A DNA stretch of 7,541 bases, taken from the NCBI GenBank assembly GCA_035529405.1, contig DATKWV010000056.1:1-7541 (forward strand). The letters are read 5' to 3'. Position 1 is the stretch's first letter, and each line of letters opens with the position of its first letter. The notes beneath the pieces are model-generated. The model searched no databases, was not told where the DNA came from, and saw only the letters and a program-made list of their open reading frames with translations. The DNA is from DATKWV01 sp035529405. GTDB lineage: Bacteria > Planctomycetota > Phycisphaerae > Sedimentisphaerales > Anaerobacaceae. The translations under genes were made by a program, and so were the position numbers. This document shows positions 1 to 6,726 of this stretch, piece by piece.

Positions 1-206
1 ACCACGTTCGGGGCAAGGGACTTATGATTGGTATTCAATTAACCGGGCCGGGCAGTAAGATTGTGGACAGGTGTCTGGAGAAAGGGCTGCGAATAAACTG
101 CACACAGGATACGGTGCTTCGGCTTATGCCGCCTATGATAGTTACAAGCGAACAGATTGACCGGGCGGTCGATATCTTAGATGGTGTTTTAAGCGAAGAC
201 AATTGA
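1..206 (+). CDS. argD: Acetylornithine aminotransferase, C-terminal fragment (5' end outside window)
   Basis: This is the last part (about 67 codons) of a class-III, PLP-dependent aminotransferase that makes N-acetylornithine from N-acetylglutamate semialdehyde in arginine synthesis. The frame is open to the left edge, and codons from position 3 read HVRGKGLMIGIQL, the conserved 'VRGKGLMxGIEL' segment of ArgD. The tail that follows (INCTQDTVLRLMPPMIVTSEQID) matches the family pattern 'n...d.vlRllPPLiit.eeid', which contributes to the substrate pocket. The ATG at 24 lies inside this conserved segment and is not the true start. The catalytic lysine lies upstream of the window and cannot be checked. 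The argF gene follows after 37 bases, so the two are probably co-transcribed. Ornithine or GABA aminotransferases share this tail, but the argF neighbour favours ArgD. Confidence 0.9.
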   Translation, partial: HVRGKGLMIGIQLTGPGSKIVDRCLEKGLRINCTQDTVLRLMPPMIVTSEQIDRAVDILDGVLSEDN

Positions 207-243
207 CCGTAATACCAGAAAGGGAATATTTGGAAACAACACA

Positions 244-1161
244 ATGAAGGATTTTCTTTGTATAAATGATTTTACCGGCGCCAAGCTGCTGGAACTGCTG
301 GAGCTGAGCAAAAAACTGAAGGCATTGTATGCAAAGGGCGGGCGGGATTTGTGCCTGTCAGGCAAAACGGTTGCACTGCTTTTTGAAAAGCCCAGTCTGC
401 GAACACGGATAAGCTTTCAGGTGGCTGCGGCGGACCTCGGAGCAAGCAGTATTTACGTAAGGGGCGAGGATATAGGAGGTATCGGCGAACGTGAGCCGGT
501 AAAGGACATCGCCAGGGTCCTGAGCAGGTATGTGGCGGCAATAGTAGTTCGTACTTTCGGCCATAAGGCCATTGTAGAGCTTGCTGAATGGGCTTGCGTA
601 CCGGTGATAAACGCTCTTACGGACTGGTCGCATCCCTGCCAGGCGATGGCGGATGTTCTGACAATTTCGGAGTGTTTCGGCAGGCTGGAGGGGATAAGAA
701 TTGCCTTTGTCGGTGACGGCAATAACGTGGCTCGCAGCCTTGCCTTTGCGTGCGCAAAGCTGGGTATGAAAATAGTAATTGCTTCGCCGGCGGGCTATGA
801 GCTGGATAACGAATCAATCCAAAAGGCAAACGCTGTTTGTGATGGGACCGTAAGGCAGGTGAACAAACCGGCAGAGGCTGTGGCTGATGCCGATGTTATA
901 TATACCGACACGTGGGTGAGCATGGGACAGGAGCAGCAAAAGCAGAAGCGTATATCGGCGTTTGCGGGTTTTCAGGTAAACAGGGAACTGCTCGGCCGCG
1001 CGCCCGAGGGCGTTAAAATTATGCATTGTCTTCCGGCCTATCGCGGATGCGAGATTACCGAAGAAGCGGCTGAATCACCTGACGCGGTGATACTGCAGCA
1101 GGCGGAGAACCGCCTGCACTTCCAGCGGGCGCTATTAAAGCAGCTTGTAGGCAAATCATGA
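244..1161 (+). CDS. argF: Ornithine carbamoyltransferase (anabolic)
   Basis: This cytosolic enzyme joins carbamoyl phosphate to ornithine to give citrulline, the sixth step of arginine synthesis. At 305 residues it has normal family length. The carbamoyl-phosphate loop is FEKPSLRTR (residues 47-55, SLRTR in place of the commoner STRTR). HPCQ is at 130-133, the nucleotide-fold-like FVGDGNNVARSL at 155-166, DTWVSMGQE (the ornithine-side SMG loop) at 222-230, and HCLPA at 261-265. The SMG loop separates it from aspartate carbamoyltransferase. After HCLPA it reads YRGCEIT where the family usually has HRGEEIT, a small oddity. The start is ATG 244 with only a weak Shine-Dalgarno sequence (TGGA, 231-234), although AAAGGGA lies farther upstream at 219-225. 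Its stop codon overlaps the methyltransferase start (ATGA, 1158-1161). No arginine-repressor box was recognised. Confidence 0.95.
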   Translation: MKDFLCINDFTGAKLLELLELSKKLKALYAKGGRDLCLSGKTVALLFEKPSLRTRISFQVAAADLGASSIYVRGEDIGGIGEREPVKDIARVLSRYVAAIVVRTFGHKAIVELAEWACVPVINALTDWSHPCQAMADVLTISECFGRLEGIRIAFVGDGNNVARSLAFACAKLGMKIVIASPAGYELDNESIQKANAVCDGTVRQVNKPAEAVADADVIYTDTWVSMGQEQQKQKRISAFAGFQVNRELLGRAPEGVKIMHCLPAYRGCEITEEAAESPDAVILQQAENRLHFQRALLKQLVGKS

Positions 1162-2444
1162 CACATCACAAAATAATTATGGGGGATTCGAGGTGTATGA
1201 CAGAGGTCGGTGACGAATCTGTCCACCTGATTATTACATCTCCACCCTATTGGCAGCTCAAAGATTATGGAAATGGCAGCCAAATTGGCTTCAACGACAC
1301 TTACGAAGACTATATCAACAATCTCAACTTGGTCTGGAATGAGTGTCATCGCATCCTGCATAAAGGCTGCCGCTTGTGTGTTAATATAGGCGACCAGTTT
1401 GCCCGCTCGGTTTATTACGGCAGATATAAAGTTATTCCTATAAGAACGGAGGTAATAAAGTTTTGTGAAACTGTCGGCTTTGATTATATGGGCGCAATTA
1501 TCTGGCAGAAGGTTACGACCTGTAATACAACAGGCGGGGCAACGATTATGGGTTCATTCCCGTTTCCCAGAAATGGCATTCTCAAGATTGATTATGAATT
1601 TATTATGGTTTTTAAAAAGCAGGGTCTTGGACCACACGTCAGTAGAGAAATTAAAGAAAAATCAAAGATGACAATAGAAGAATGGAATCAATATTTTTCC
1701 GGGCACTGGAACGTTCCGGGTGAAAAACAAAACGGGCATCTGGCAATGTTCCCCGAAGAAATTCCTCACCGTCTTATCAAAATGTTCAGTTTTGTAAATG
1801 ATACGGTTCTTGACCCGTTCCTGGGCAGTGGTACAACAACATTAGCTGCAAGAAATCTGGAAAGGAATTCGATTGGATACGAGATAAATCCCCAGTATAT
1901 AACCGTCATCAAAAGAAAACTGGGCTTGAAAGAAAAAGGTTTCTTCGACAAATATAGTTTCGAAGTCGCCCAGAACAGGGAAGATGAAATTCAGTGGGAC
2001 AGGGAGATAAAAAAACTACCCTATGTTTTCAAAGACTACATAAAATTCGATAAAAAAATTGACCCGCGGAAGCTTCAGTTTGGCTCTAAAATCAACGGCG
2101 ACAGTCAAAGAAAACGTGACTATCACTCTGTAAAAAAGATTATCTCTCCGACCGAACTCGAACTTGATAACGGTTTGAAAATACGTCTGCTTGGTGTAAA
2201 GGAAAAAGCCGGAAAAACACAGCAGGCAATTGAATTTTTGCAGTCAAAAACACAGGGACAGAAGGTTTTTATGAAATTCGGAGAGGTTAAACACGACCGC
2301 CAAAATAACCTGTTGTGCTATTTATATTTGGAGAACAAAACTTTTCTAAACAGTCATTTGATAAAAAAAGATTTGGTTGATGTCGATACTTCAATTGATT
2401 ACAGATTGCAAAGGAAGTTTTTGGCAGCCGCAAGGGGACAGTAA
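1158..2444 (+). CDS. Type II DNA methyltransferase (beta-type, N4-cytosine-like) with SNase-like C-terminal domain
   Basis: This is the modification enzyme of the RM pair, moving a methyl group from S-adenosylmethionine to DNA. The catalytic motif IV is TSPPYW (residues 27-32), the form typical of N4-cytosine enzymes. It precedes the AdoMet-binding motif DPFLGSGTT (219-227), followed by IGYEINPQY. That order marks the beta class. The region between them, about 80-210, probably holds the target-recognition part. The catalytic core ends near residue 260. The remaining 165 or so residues are extra, and about 315-428 resemble a degenerate SNase domain (separate entry). The start ATG 1158 leaves the usual short lead before motif IV and overlaps the argF stop by 4 bases, so translation is probably coupled. 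CTAG as target is inferred from the endonuclease family. The base composition is AT-rich compared with argF: I counted 35% GC in 1981-2040 against 58% in 961-1020. An N6-adenine activity cannot be excluded by motif alone. Confidence 0.9.
   Translation: MTHHKIIMGDSRCMTEVGDESVHLIITSPPYWQLKDYGNGSQIGFNDTYEDYINNLNLVWNECHRILHKGCRLCVNIGDQFARSVYYGRYKVIPIRTEVIKFCETVGFDYMGAIIWQKVTTCNTTGGATIMGSFPFPRNGILKIDYEFIMVFKKQGLGPHVSREIKEKSKMTIEEWNQYFSGHWNVPGEKQNGHLAMFPEEIPHRLIKMFSFVNDTVLDPFLGSGTTTLAARNLERNSIGYEINPQYITVIKRKLGLKEKGFFDKYSFEVAQNREDEIQWDREIKKLPYVFKDYIKFDKKIDPRKLQFGSKINGDSQRKRDYHSVKKIISPTELELDNGLKIRLLGVKEKAGKTQQAIEFLQSKTQGQKVFMKFGEVKHDRQNNLLCYLYLENKTFLNSHLIKKDLVDVDTSIDYRLQRKFLAAARGQ
2100..2441 (+). other. 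Degenerate staphylococcal-nuclease-like (SNase/OB-fold) domain at the methyltransferase C-terminus
   Basis: Residues about 315-428 follow the line of an SNase domain. A strand ending in LELDNGLKIRLLGV corresponds to 'v.LdnGe.vRLiGid.PE'. A helix AIEFLQSKTQGQKV corresponds to 'A.efl....lgk.V'. HDRQNNLLCYLYLENKTFLN corresponds to 'rDrYGRlLaYvyl.dg.fvN', followed by a helix like 'n.eLvr.GlA.v'. The first catalytic arginine seems kept (R343), but the DTPE calcium/catalytic segment reads KEKA, the second catalytic arginine (GR after D380) reads NN, and the DGDT turn is missing. It therefore looks like a binding or structural domain, not an active nuclease. This comes from pattern comparison by eye; a profile or structure comparison was not run. 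Confidence 0.65.
2432..2438 (+). promoter_or_regulatory. Ribosome binding site of the restriction endonuclease gene
   Basis: AAGGGGA lies 5 bases before the ATG at 2444, inside the last codons of the methyltransferase. It is the clearest Shine-Dalgarno sequence in the RM block. The endonuclease can therefore be translated by fresh initiation as well as by re-initiation at the TAATG junction. Confidence 0.6.
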
Positions 2445-3079
2445 TGGCAAAAGAATGGATATTAAATCAGGCCAATATGAGATGGGGGCTGACGAGGAAA
2501 AATAAGGTCGGTCCAGTTTCAGAATTAATAAGAAAGTGCTCTCCCAAAGCCTTAATTGAATGGGAGCAATACTACTACAAAAACGCTTACTCTAAAACTC
2601 ATTTAGAACAACTTGGGAGAAAACTGTACATTAAAATAACAGAAGTATGCCAGGCCGAAATTGAGAGTATAGAGGAGGCGACTTGTATAGATTTTATTAT
2701 TAATCTTGTAATTAACAGAACTTTTGACGGATATCAATCTGAAATACAAACCATTTACGGCCAATTACAGCAGGCTTTGGGTGTCAAAGTAGAACCAGCT
2801 CCTGACGAATGGGATAGAGGATATAATGTCGATTTCTTCATCAAGGTTAAGGATAAATATATTGGACTTCAAATTAAACCCGCTGGGTATGCCTATATCA
2901 CCCAAATAATCAATGAATTAGAATTTCAGAAAAGTACACATCAAAGGTTTACTGCGAAATATGGCGGGCAGGTATTCTATATCATTTCAGTAAAGAAAGA
3001 AAAGAACAAAGTCATTTATAATACCGAGGTTATCGAAGAAATCAGGGCCGAAATTAAAAGATTGCAGCGTGTTTTATAA
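2444..3079 (+). CDS. MjaI-family Type II restriction endonuclease
   Basis: This 211-residue protein is the probable restriction partner of the upstream methyltransferase. The N-terminal segments RWGLTRKNKVGPVSELIRKC (13-32) and LGRKLYIKITEV (57-68) are, as I recall the family, hallmarks of MjaI-type endonucleases. The prototype, from Methanocaldococcus jannaschii, recognises CTAG. A PD-(D/E)XK-like nuclease core is visible at GYNVDFFIKVKDKYIGLQIKP: D130 ends one strand and Q143-I-K145 sits on the next, with glutamine in place of the usual acidic residue. A helix with E100 could supply the missing acid. The start ATG 2444 shares one base with the methyltransferase stop, and the stop lies inside rdgB. 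The gene is very AT-rich (30% GC by count in 2581-2640) and its codons favour A/T endings. No control (C) protein or Vsr gene accompanies it. CTAG specificity is inferred. Confidence 0.85.
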   Translation: MAKEWILNQANMRWGLTRKNKVGPVSELIRKCSPKALIEWEQYYYKNAYSKTHLEQLGRKLYIKITEVCQAEIESIEEATCIDFIINLVINRTFDGYQSEIQTIYGQLQQALGVKVEPAPDEWDRGYNVDFFIKVKDKYIGLQIKPAGYAYITQIINELEFQKSTHQRFTAKYGGQVFYIISVKKEKNKVIYNTEVIEEIRAEIKRLQRVL

Positions 3080-3695
3080 AGACAAAAACATTCTGGTTGC
3101 GACGACGAATCCGGGGAAAATTGTTGAAATTAGAGCAATGCTTGATTTGGATGTTGAGTGTACAAGTCTTTCTGATTTTCCCGGCATACAGAAAATAAAA
3201 GAAGACGGGGCCACGTTTGCTGAGAACGCGCGAAAAAAGGCGGTCGGTTACGCAAAAACAACGGGATTGTGGACGCTGGCTGACGATTCCGGGCTGGTTG
3301 TAGATGTACTTGGAGGTGCGCCGGGGGTCAATTCGGCACGATTCAGCGGGCAAAGAAGCAGCGACAGAAGGCTGACAGACCTTCGGAATATAGAAAAACT
3401 GCTCAGACTGCTGGAAGGTGTGCCTGAACAAAAGAGAACAGCAAGGTTTGTATGCTGTTTGTGTCTGGCAAGCGCGGAAAAGGTTCTGATTGAAACAGAG
3501 GGGGCTCTGGAAGGTCTGATAACCCAGAGGCCGCGAGGAGAAAATGGTTTCGGCTACGACCCGATTTTTTTTGTGCCGAGTCTGCAGAAAACCGTTGCAG
3601 AATTGAGTTCGGCGGAAAAAAACGCTATTTCACACCGCGGGAACGCCATAAGGCAGTTGAGACCGCTGTTGCAAGAGCTGTTACAGAAGGGGTGA
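3069..3695 (+). CDS. rdgB: XTP/dITP diphosphatase (RdgB/HAM1 family)
   Basis: This cytosolic housekeeping enzyme hydrolyses non-canonical purine nucleotides (dITP, XTP, ITP) to monophosphates, keeping deaminated bases out of DNA and RNA. At 208 residues it has normal length. The nucleotide-binding motif TTNPGK is at 12-17, FAENARKKA at 50-58, the metal/catalytic ADDSGL at 71-76, the GAPGVNSARFSG loop at 83-94, GENGFGYDPIF at 158-167 and SHRGNA at 188-193. The start is GTG 3069, which gives the usual short lead before the first strand. TTG 3063 is possible, and the next ATG, at codon 24, would remove TTNPGK. The start overlaps the endonuclease end by 11 bases and has no good Shine-Dalgarno sequence, which points to coupled translation. 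GC content returns to that of the host genes. Confidence 0.94.
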   Translation: MFYKDKNILVATTNPGKIVEIRAMLDLDVECTSLSDFPGIQKIKEDGATFAENARKKAVGYAKTTGLWTLADDSGLVVDVLGGAPGVNSARFSGQRSSDRRLTDLRNIEKLLRLLEGVPEQKRTARFVCCLCLASAEKVLIETEGALEGLITQRPRGENGFGYDPIFFVPSLQKTVAELSSAEKNAISHRGNAIRQLRPLLQELLQKG

Positions 3696-3709
3696 AAAAC
3701 TGTTTTTCC

Positions 3710-3738
3710 TTGACTTTTTATTAGCCCGCCGGTATTTG
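3710..3738 (+). promoter_or_regulatory. Possible sigma-70-type promoter for topA
   Basis: The 124-base gap between rdgB and topA holds TTGACT (3710-3715), a 5-of-6 match to a -35 box. A poor -10 candidate, TATTTG, follows 17 bases later at 3733-3738. A better -10 match, TTTAAT (3754-3759), has no good -35 partner at normal spacing. A promoter is expected here because the overlapping gene string ends at rdgB, but its exact position is weakly supported. Confidence 0.25.
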
Positions 3739-3804
3739 TCCGTTGACGAATTATTTAATGATGCGCTTCAAAAGTATCGATAGGTCAGGCAAAAAGGCCG
3801 TAAC

Positions 3805-3810
3805 AAGGGA
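3805..3810 (+). promoter_or_regulatory. Ribosome binding site that decides the topA start
   Basis: AAGGGA ends 9 bases before the ATG at 3820 and only 6 before the in-frame TTG at 3817. Both spacings are allowed, but the ATG codon with the longer spacing is the better choice. The two starts differ by one residue. Confidence 0.55.
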
Positions 3811-3819
3811 CTTTTATTG

Positions 3820-6192
3820 ATGGTGAAAACAGGCACAAAGAAATCTCTGGTGATTGTAGAATCACCAGCTAAAGCCAAGACAATCAACAGATACCTGGGG
3901 GACGACTATGAGGTGAAGGCCTCGATGGGGCATGTGCGCGACCTGCCCAGCAAGGGCATCAATGTAGATATAGACAATGATTTTGCGCCTACGTATGAGA
4001 TAACGGCGGGCAAGAGGCGTGTTGTGGCATCTCTGAAAGCGGCAGCGAGCAAATGCGACAAGCTGTATTTGGCCACGGATTTGGACCGCGAAGGCGAGGC
4101 GATTGCCTGGCATCTTGCTCAAATTCTCGGTGTGGCTGATGAAAAGGTTTACCGGGTTATTTTTAACGCGATAACACACTCAGCTATCAAGGAGGCATTC
4201 GCGCAGCCGGGCAGGTTGAATATAGACAAGGTGATGGCGCAGCAGGCCAGACGGATTCTGGACCGGATTGTGGGTTACAAGATTTCACCGCTTTTGTGGA
4301 GGAAGGTGGCGCGTGGGCTTTCGGCAGGCAGGGTACAGTCGGTGGCGGTAAAGCTGATAGTCGAAAGAGAAAGGGAAATTCGGCAATTCAGGCCGCAAGA
4401 GTACTGGTTGATACCGGCGGTATTCAGCACAAAGCCGGATGTAAGCTGGCAGCAGCAGTGGCGCCAGTTTATTGGTGACGGGCGTGAAGACAAAAAACCA
4501 CCTTCACTGGCCGAACAGAACCAGTGGCTTGCAGAGCATGACGCGTTCAGGGCCGAGCTGTACAAGATTGGCGACAAGGCCTTCGAGTCGCACAGTAAAG
4601 AAGAAGCAGAGCGTATTTTCGGATGTCTGCAGAAGGCCAAGTTCCAGGTTGCTGAGTTGGAGACGAAAGAGTCGGTTTCGCGGCCATCACCGCCTTTCAT
4701 TACCTCGACACTGCAACAGGCAGGCGCAAACCGGCTGGGTTTTACGGCAAAGCGTACGATGCGTGTGGCCCAGGACTTGTACGAGGGCATCGATTTGGGC
4801 TCTATGGGCGCACTTGGTTTGATAACTTACATGCGGACCGACAGCACACACCTGTCGCAGGAGGCTGTCACGGAGGTTCGCAACTATATAGTTAGACATA
4901 TAGGAAACGAATATTTGCCTGAAAAGGCGCAGATTTACCCTTCCAGAAAGAATGCCCAGCAGGCACACGAGGCGATAAGACCGACCGATGTCGATTTCAG
5001 GGCCTCGGACATAAGGGAATTTCTCACCGACGAACAGTATAAGCTGTACGAGTTGATATGGTGTCGATATGTGGCGTGCCAGATGGCGGCGGCCAGGTGG
5101 AATGTAACGAACCTGAGTATCGCAGCGGCCACCGCATCGGGTGATTGCCGGTACAGGACTGTGGGCCGTGTTCTTGTGTTTGACGGTTACAGCAAGGTGT
5201 GGAGCACGTCCCAGGAGCAGCAGCAACTGCCGGAGGTTCGGGCAGGTCAGGAGTTGTACCTGGCAGATATCGAGGCCAGGCAGCACTTTACCAAGCCGCC
5301 GGCCCGGTATAACGAGGCGTCGCTGGTAAAGACACTGGAAAAAGAGGGCATAGGCAGACCAAGCACGTACGCAACAATAATCAGCACCATACAGGAAAGA
5401 AATTATGTTGAAAGAATAGATAAAAAGTTCTTCGCCACGGACCTCGGCGAGATAGTCACGGACAAACTGGTGGAATACTTTCCGAGGATAATGGATGTGG
5501 CTTTCACGCGTCATATGGAGGAGCAGCTTGACCAGATAGAAGAACAGCACCTTGACTGGATAAAGGTTTTGAGAGAGTTTTACGGGCCGTTCAAGGACAG
5601 CCTGCAGAAGGCCACCGAGCAGATGAAACACGCCAAGGCGGAAACTACGCCCAGTGATTACAAATGTCCGCAATGTGGGCGGCAGTTGGTTTACCGGTTC
5701 GGCAAGAACGGGCGGTTTCTGAGCTGTTCACGGTATCCGAACTGTAAATACGCCTGCGGCTGCGACAGAGACGGCAAGATGGTCGAGGAAAAACGCAGTG
5801 AACAGAAGTGTCCGAAATGTGGTAAGATAATGGTAGAGAAGAACGGCAGGTTTGGTCGTTTTCTGGGCTGCAGCGGCTATCCGAATTGCAAGAGCATCCT
5901 TAAGATAGATAAGGAGGGCAACGTTTTGCCGCCCGCGCCGCCGCCGGAACCGACAGGTATAAAATGTTACAAGTGCGATAAAGGCGAACTGGTGGTAAGG
6001 ACCAGTAAAAAGGGGCCGTTTCTCGGATGTAACAGGTTTCCGAAGTGCAGGACCATAGTAAGCATCAAGCAGGTGGAGCATCTGAAGCAATTGCAGGCCG
6101 CGGGCAAGTGGCCTCCGCAGCAGCGCGACGAAGCTGAAGAACTGCTGGGCAGAAAAACGAAAGGTAAAAAGGTAAAAGAACCGGCAATATGA
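3820..6192 (+). CDS. topA: DNA topoisomerase I (type IA)
   Basis: This enzyme relaxes negative supercoils by cutting and rejoining one DNA strand through a 5'-phosphotyrosine. Numbering from ATG 3820 gives 790 residues. The Toprim domain starts the protein: E14 in VIVESPAKAKT, and the D87-x-D89-x-E91 triad in ATDLDREGEA. The gate and active-site region has RPSPPFITSTLQQ (288-300) and LITYMRTDST (334-343), with Y337 the likely catalytic tyrosine. EGIGRPSTYATI (509-520) is the usual late core motif. The tail carries three topoisomerase C4 zinc fingers, with cysteines at 616/619/636/642, 664/667/684/690 and 716/719/737/743, then a lysine-rich end. Residues about 205-243 look like an extra stretch between core blocks compared with the E. 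coli enzyme. Its left neighbour is 124 bases away and the GroES-like gene follows after 77 bases. Confidence 0.97.
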   Translation: MVKTGTKKSLVIVESPAKAKTINRYLGDDYEVKASMGHVRDLPSKGINVDIDNDFAPTYEITAGKRRVVASLKAAASKCDKLYLATDLDREGEAIAWHLAQILGVADEKVYRVIFNAITHSAIKEAFAQPGRLNIDKVMAQQARRILDRIVGYKISPLLWRKVARGLSAGRVQSVAVKLIVEREREIRQFRPQEYWLIPAVFSTKPDVSWQQQWRQFIGDGREDKKPPSLAEQNQWLAEHDAFRAELYKIGDKAFESHSKEEAERIFGCLQKAKFQVAELETKESVSRPSPPFITSTLQQAGANRLGFTAKRTMRVAQDLYEGIDLGSMGALGLITYMRTDSTHLSQEAVTEVRNYIVRHIGNEYLPEKAQIYPSRKNAQQAHEAIRPTDVDFRASDIREFLTDEQYKLYELIWCRYVACQMAAARWNVTNLSIAAATASGDCRYRTVGRVLVFDGYSKVWSTSQEQQQLPEVRAGQELYLADIEARQHFTKPPARYNEASLVKTLEKEGIGRPSTYATIISTIQERNYVERIDKKFFATDLGEIVTDKLVEYFPRIMDVAFTRHMEEQLDQIEEQHLDWIKVLREFYGPFKDSLQKATEQMKHAKAETTPSDYKCPQCGRQLVYRFGKNGRFLSCSRYPNCKYACGCDRDGKMVEEKRSEQKCPKCGKIMVEKNGRFGRFLGCSGYPNCKSILKIDKEGNVLPPAPPPEPTGIKCYKCDKGELVVRTSKKGPFLGCNRFPKCRTIVSIKQVEHLKQLQAAGKWPPQQRDEAEELLGRKTKGKKVKEPAI

Positions 6193-6269
6193 CAGGACGG
6201 TATTCGAGGAATGAGGATTCGTGCTTAATTATTTATTCAGTGAATTATTCCTGCTGAGGCTGACGTAAA

Positions 6270-6590
6270 ATGGACAAGAAAAATCAAACACAAGTAAAAC
6301 GAATTGAGACAGTGGAGCCGATAGGCAGCAGAGTGCTGATTCGTAAAGACGAGGACAAAAAAGAGACCAAAGGCGGTATCAAGCTGCCCGATAACATAGA
6401 AATACCGACGATAACGGGCCGAATCGTTGCAATTTCGGCAGAGGTGGAAAACTGCCCTGACCTGCCGCTGCGCAAATATGACAAGGTACTATTCAATCCC
6501 AAGGGCAGTATACCGGTGGATTTTGAGGGCGACAACCGTCTTTTCGTTGTTGAAGTAGAAAACGTTGTGGCTGTTTTCAGGACGGCGTGA
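6270..6590 (+). CDS. GroES-like co-chaperonin (Cpn10 family), divergent and without groEL next to it
   Basis: This 106-residue protein has the GroES outline. The first strand is EPIGSRVLIRKDE (16-28), the mobile-loop region KETKGGIKLPDN (31-42), and then TGRIVAISAE (49-58), YDKVLFNPKG (70-79) and a closing strand VENVVAVF (96-103) that resembles the usual 'eddiLavi'. The loop keeps a hydrophobic I-x-L (I37-K38-L39) where E. coli GroES has IVL for docking onto GroEL. The N-terminus is about 10 residues longer than standard. No groEL lies within the window, which ends 951 bases downstream with a minus-strand gene. No CIRCE heat-shock operator was seen in the 77 bases upstream. GAGG (6256-6259) sits 10 bases before the ATG. 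It may be a second GroES copy or a specialised paralogue; I leave the symbol blank because of the divergence. Confidence 0.85.
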   Translation: MDKKNQTQVKRIETVEPIGSRVLIRKDEDKKETKGGIKLPDNIEIPTITGRIVAISAEVENCPDLPLRKYDKVLFNPKGSIPVDFEGDNRLFVVEVENVVAVFRTA

Positions 6591-6640
6591 CGGTCTCTGA
6601 AGTGGAATCTGCTGGAGAATAAAAGCCGTTGGCAATTTTA

Positions 6641-6686
6641 CGAAAAAGCCGGAAGGTGTTTTTTTCCTTCCGGCCTTTCGTTTCTT
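6641..6686 (+). terminator. Rho-independent terminator, probably bidirectional
   Basis: GCCGGAAGG (6648-6656) pairs perfectly with CCTTCCGGC (6666-6674) around a 9-base, T-rich loop. The stem extends as CGAAA (6641-6645) with TTTCG (6676-6680) across a small internal mismatch. On the plus strand it is followed by TTTCTT, ending the GroES-like transcript 50 bases after its stop. Read on the minus strand, the same hairpin is followed by TTTTT (complement of 6643-6647), so it can also end the convergent FG-GAP gene, whose stop is at 6727. Confidence 0.85.
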
Positions 6687-6726
6687 GTGGGGGGCATAAG
6701 TTTTTGGTAATACAAGGGGCGTTTTT

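Noticed and set aside
1140..3090. Direct repeats or target-site duplications flanking the RM pair
   Set aside because: Comparing both borders by eye showed no repeat longer than a few bases, and no integrase or transposase gene is nearby.
3694..3708. Inverted repeat GAAAAA-CTG-TTTTTC right after rdgB, considered as a terminator
   Set aside because: The stem is only A/T pairs plus one G/C, the loop is 3 bases and no proper T-run follows, so it is unlikely to stop transcription. It may be chance.
3743..3748. TTGACG as a second -35 box for topA
   Set aside because: No acceptable -10 box lies 16-18 bases downstream.
4275..4790. A 171-codon open frame on the minus strand
   Set aside because: It is antisense to topA domains with clear motifs, with low-complexity serine/cysteine-rich content typical of a shadow frame.
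4687..5673. A 328-codon open frame on the minus strand
   Set aside because: It lies wholly antisense to the strongly conserved topA core, its translation resembles no family I know, and the codon pattern belongs to topA.
6193..6269. Possible CIRCE or other heat-shock operator before the GroES-like gene
   Set aside because: No TTAGCACTC-N9-GAGTGCTAA type repeat is present. The gap is simply AT-rich.
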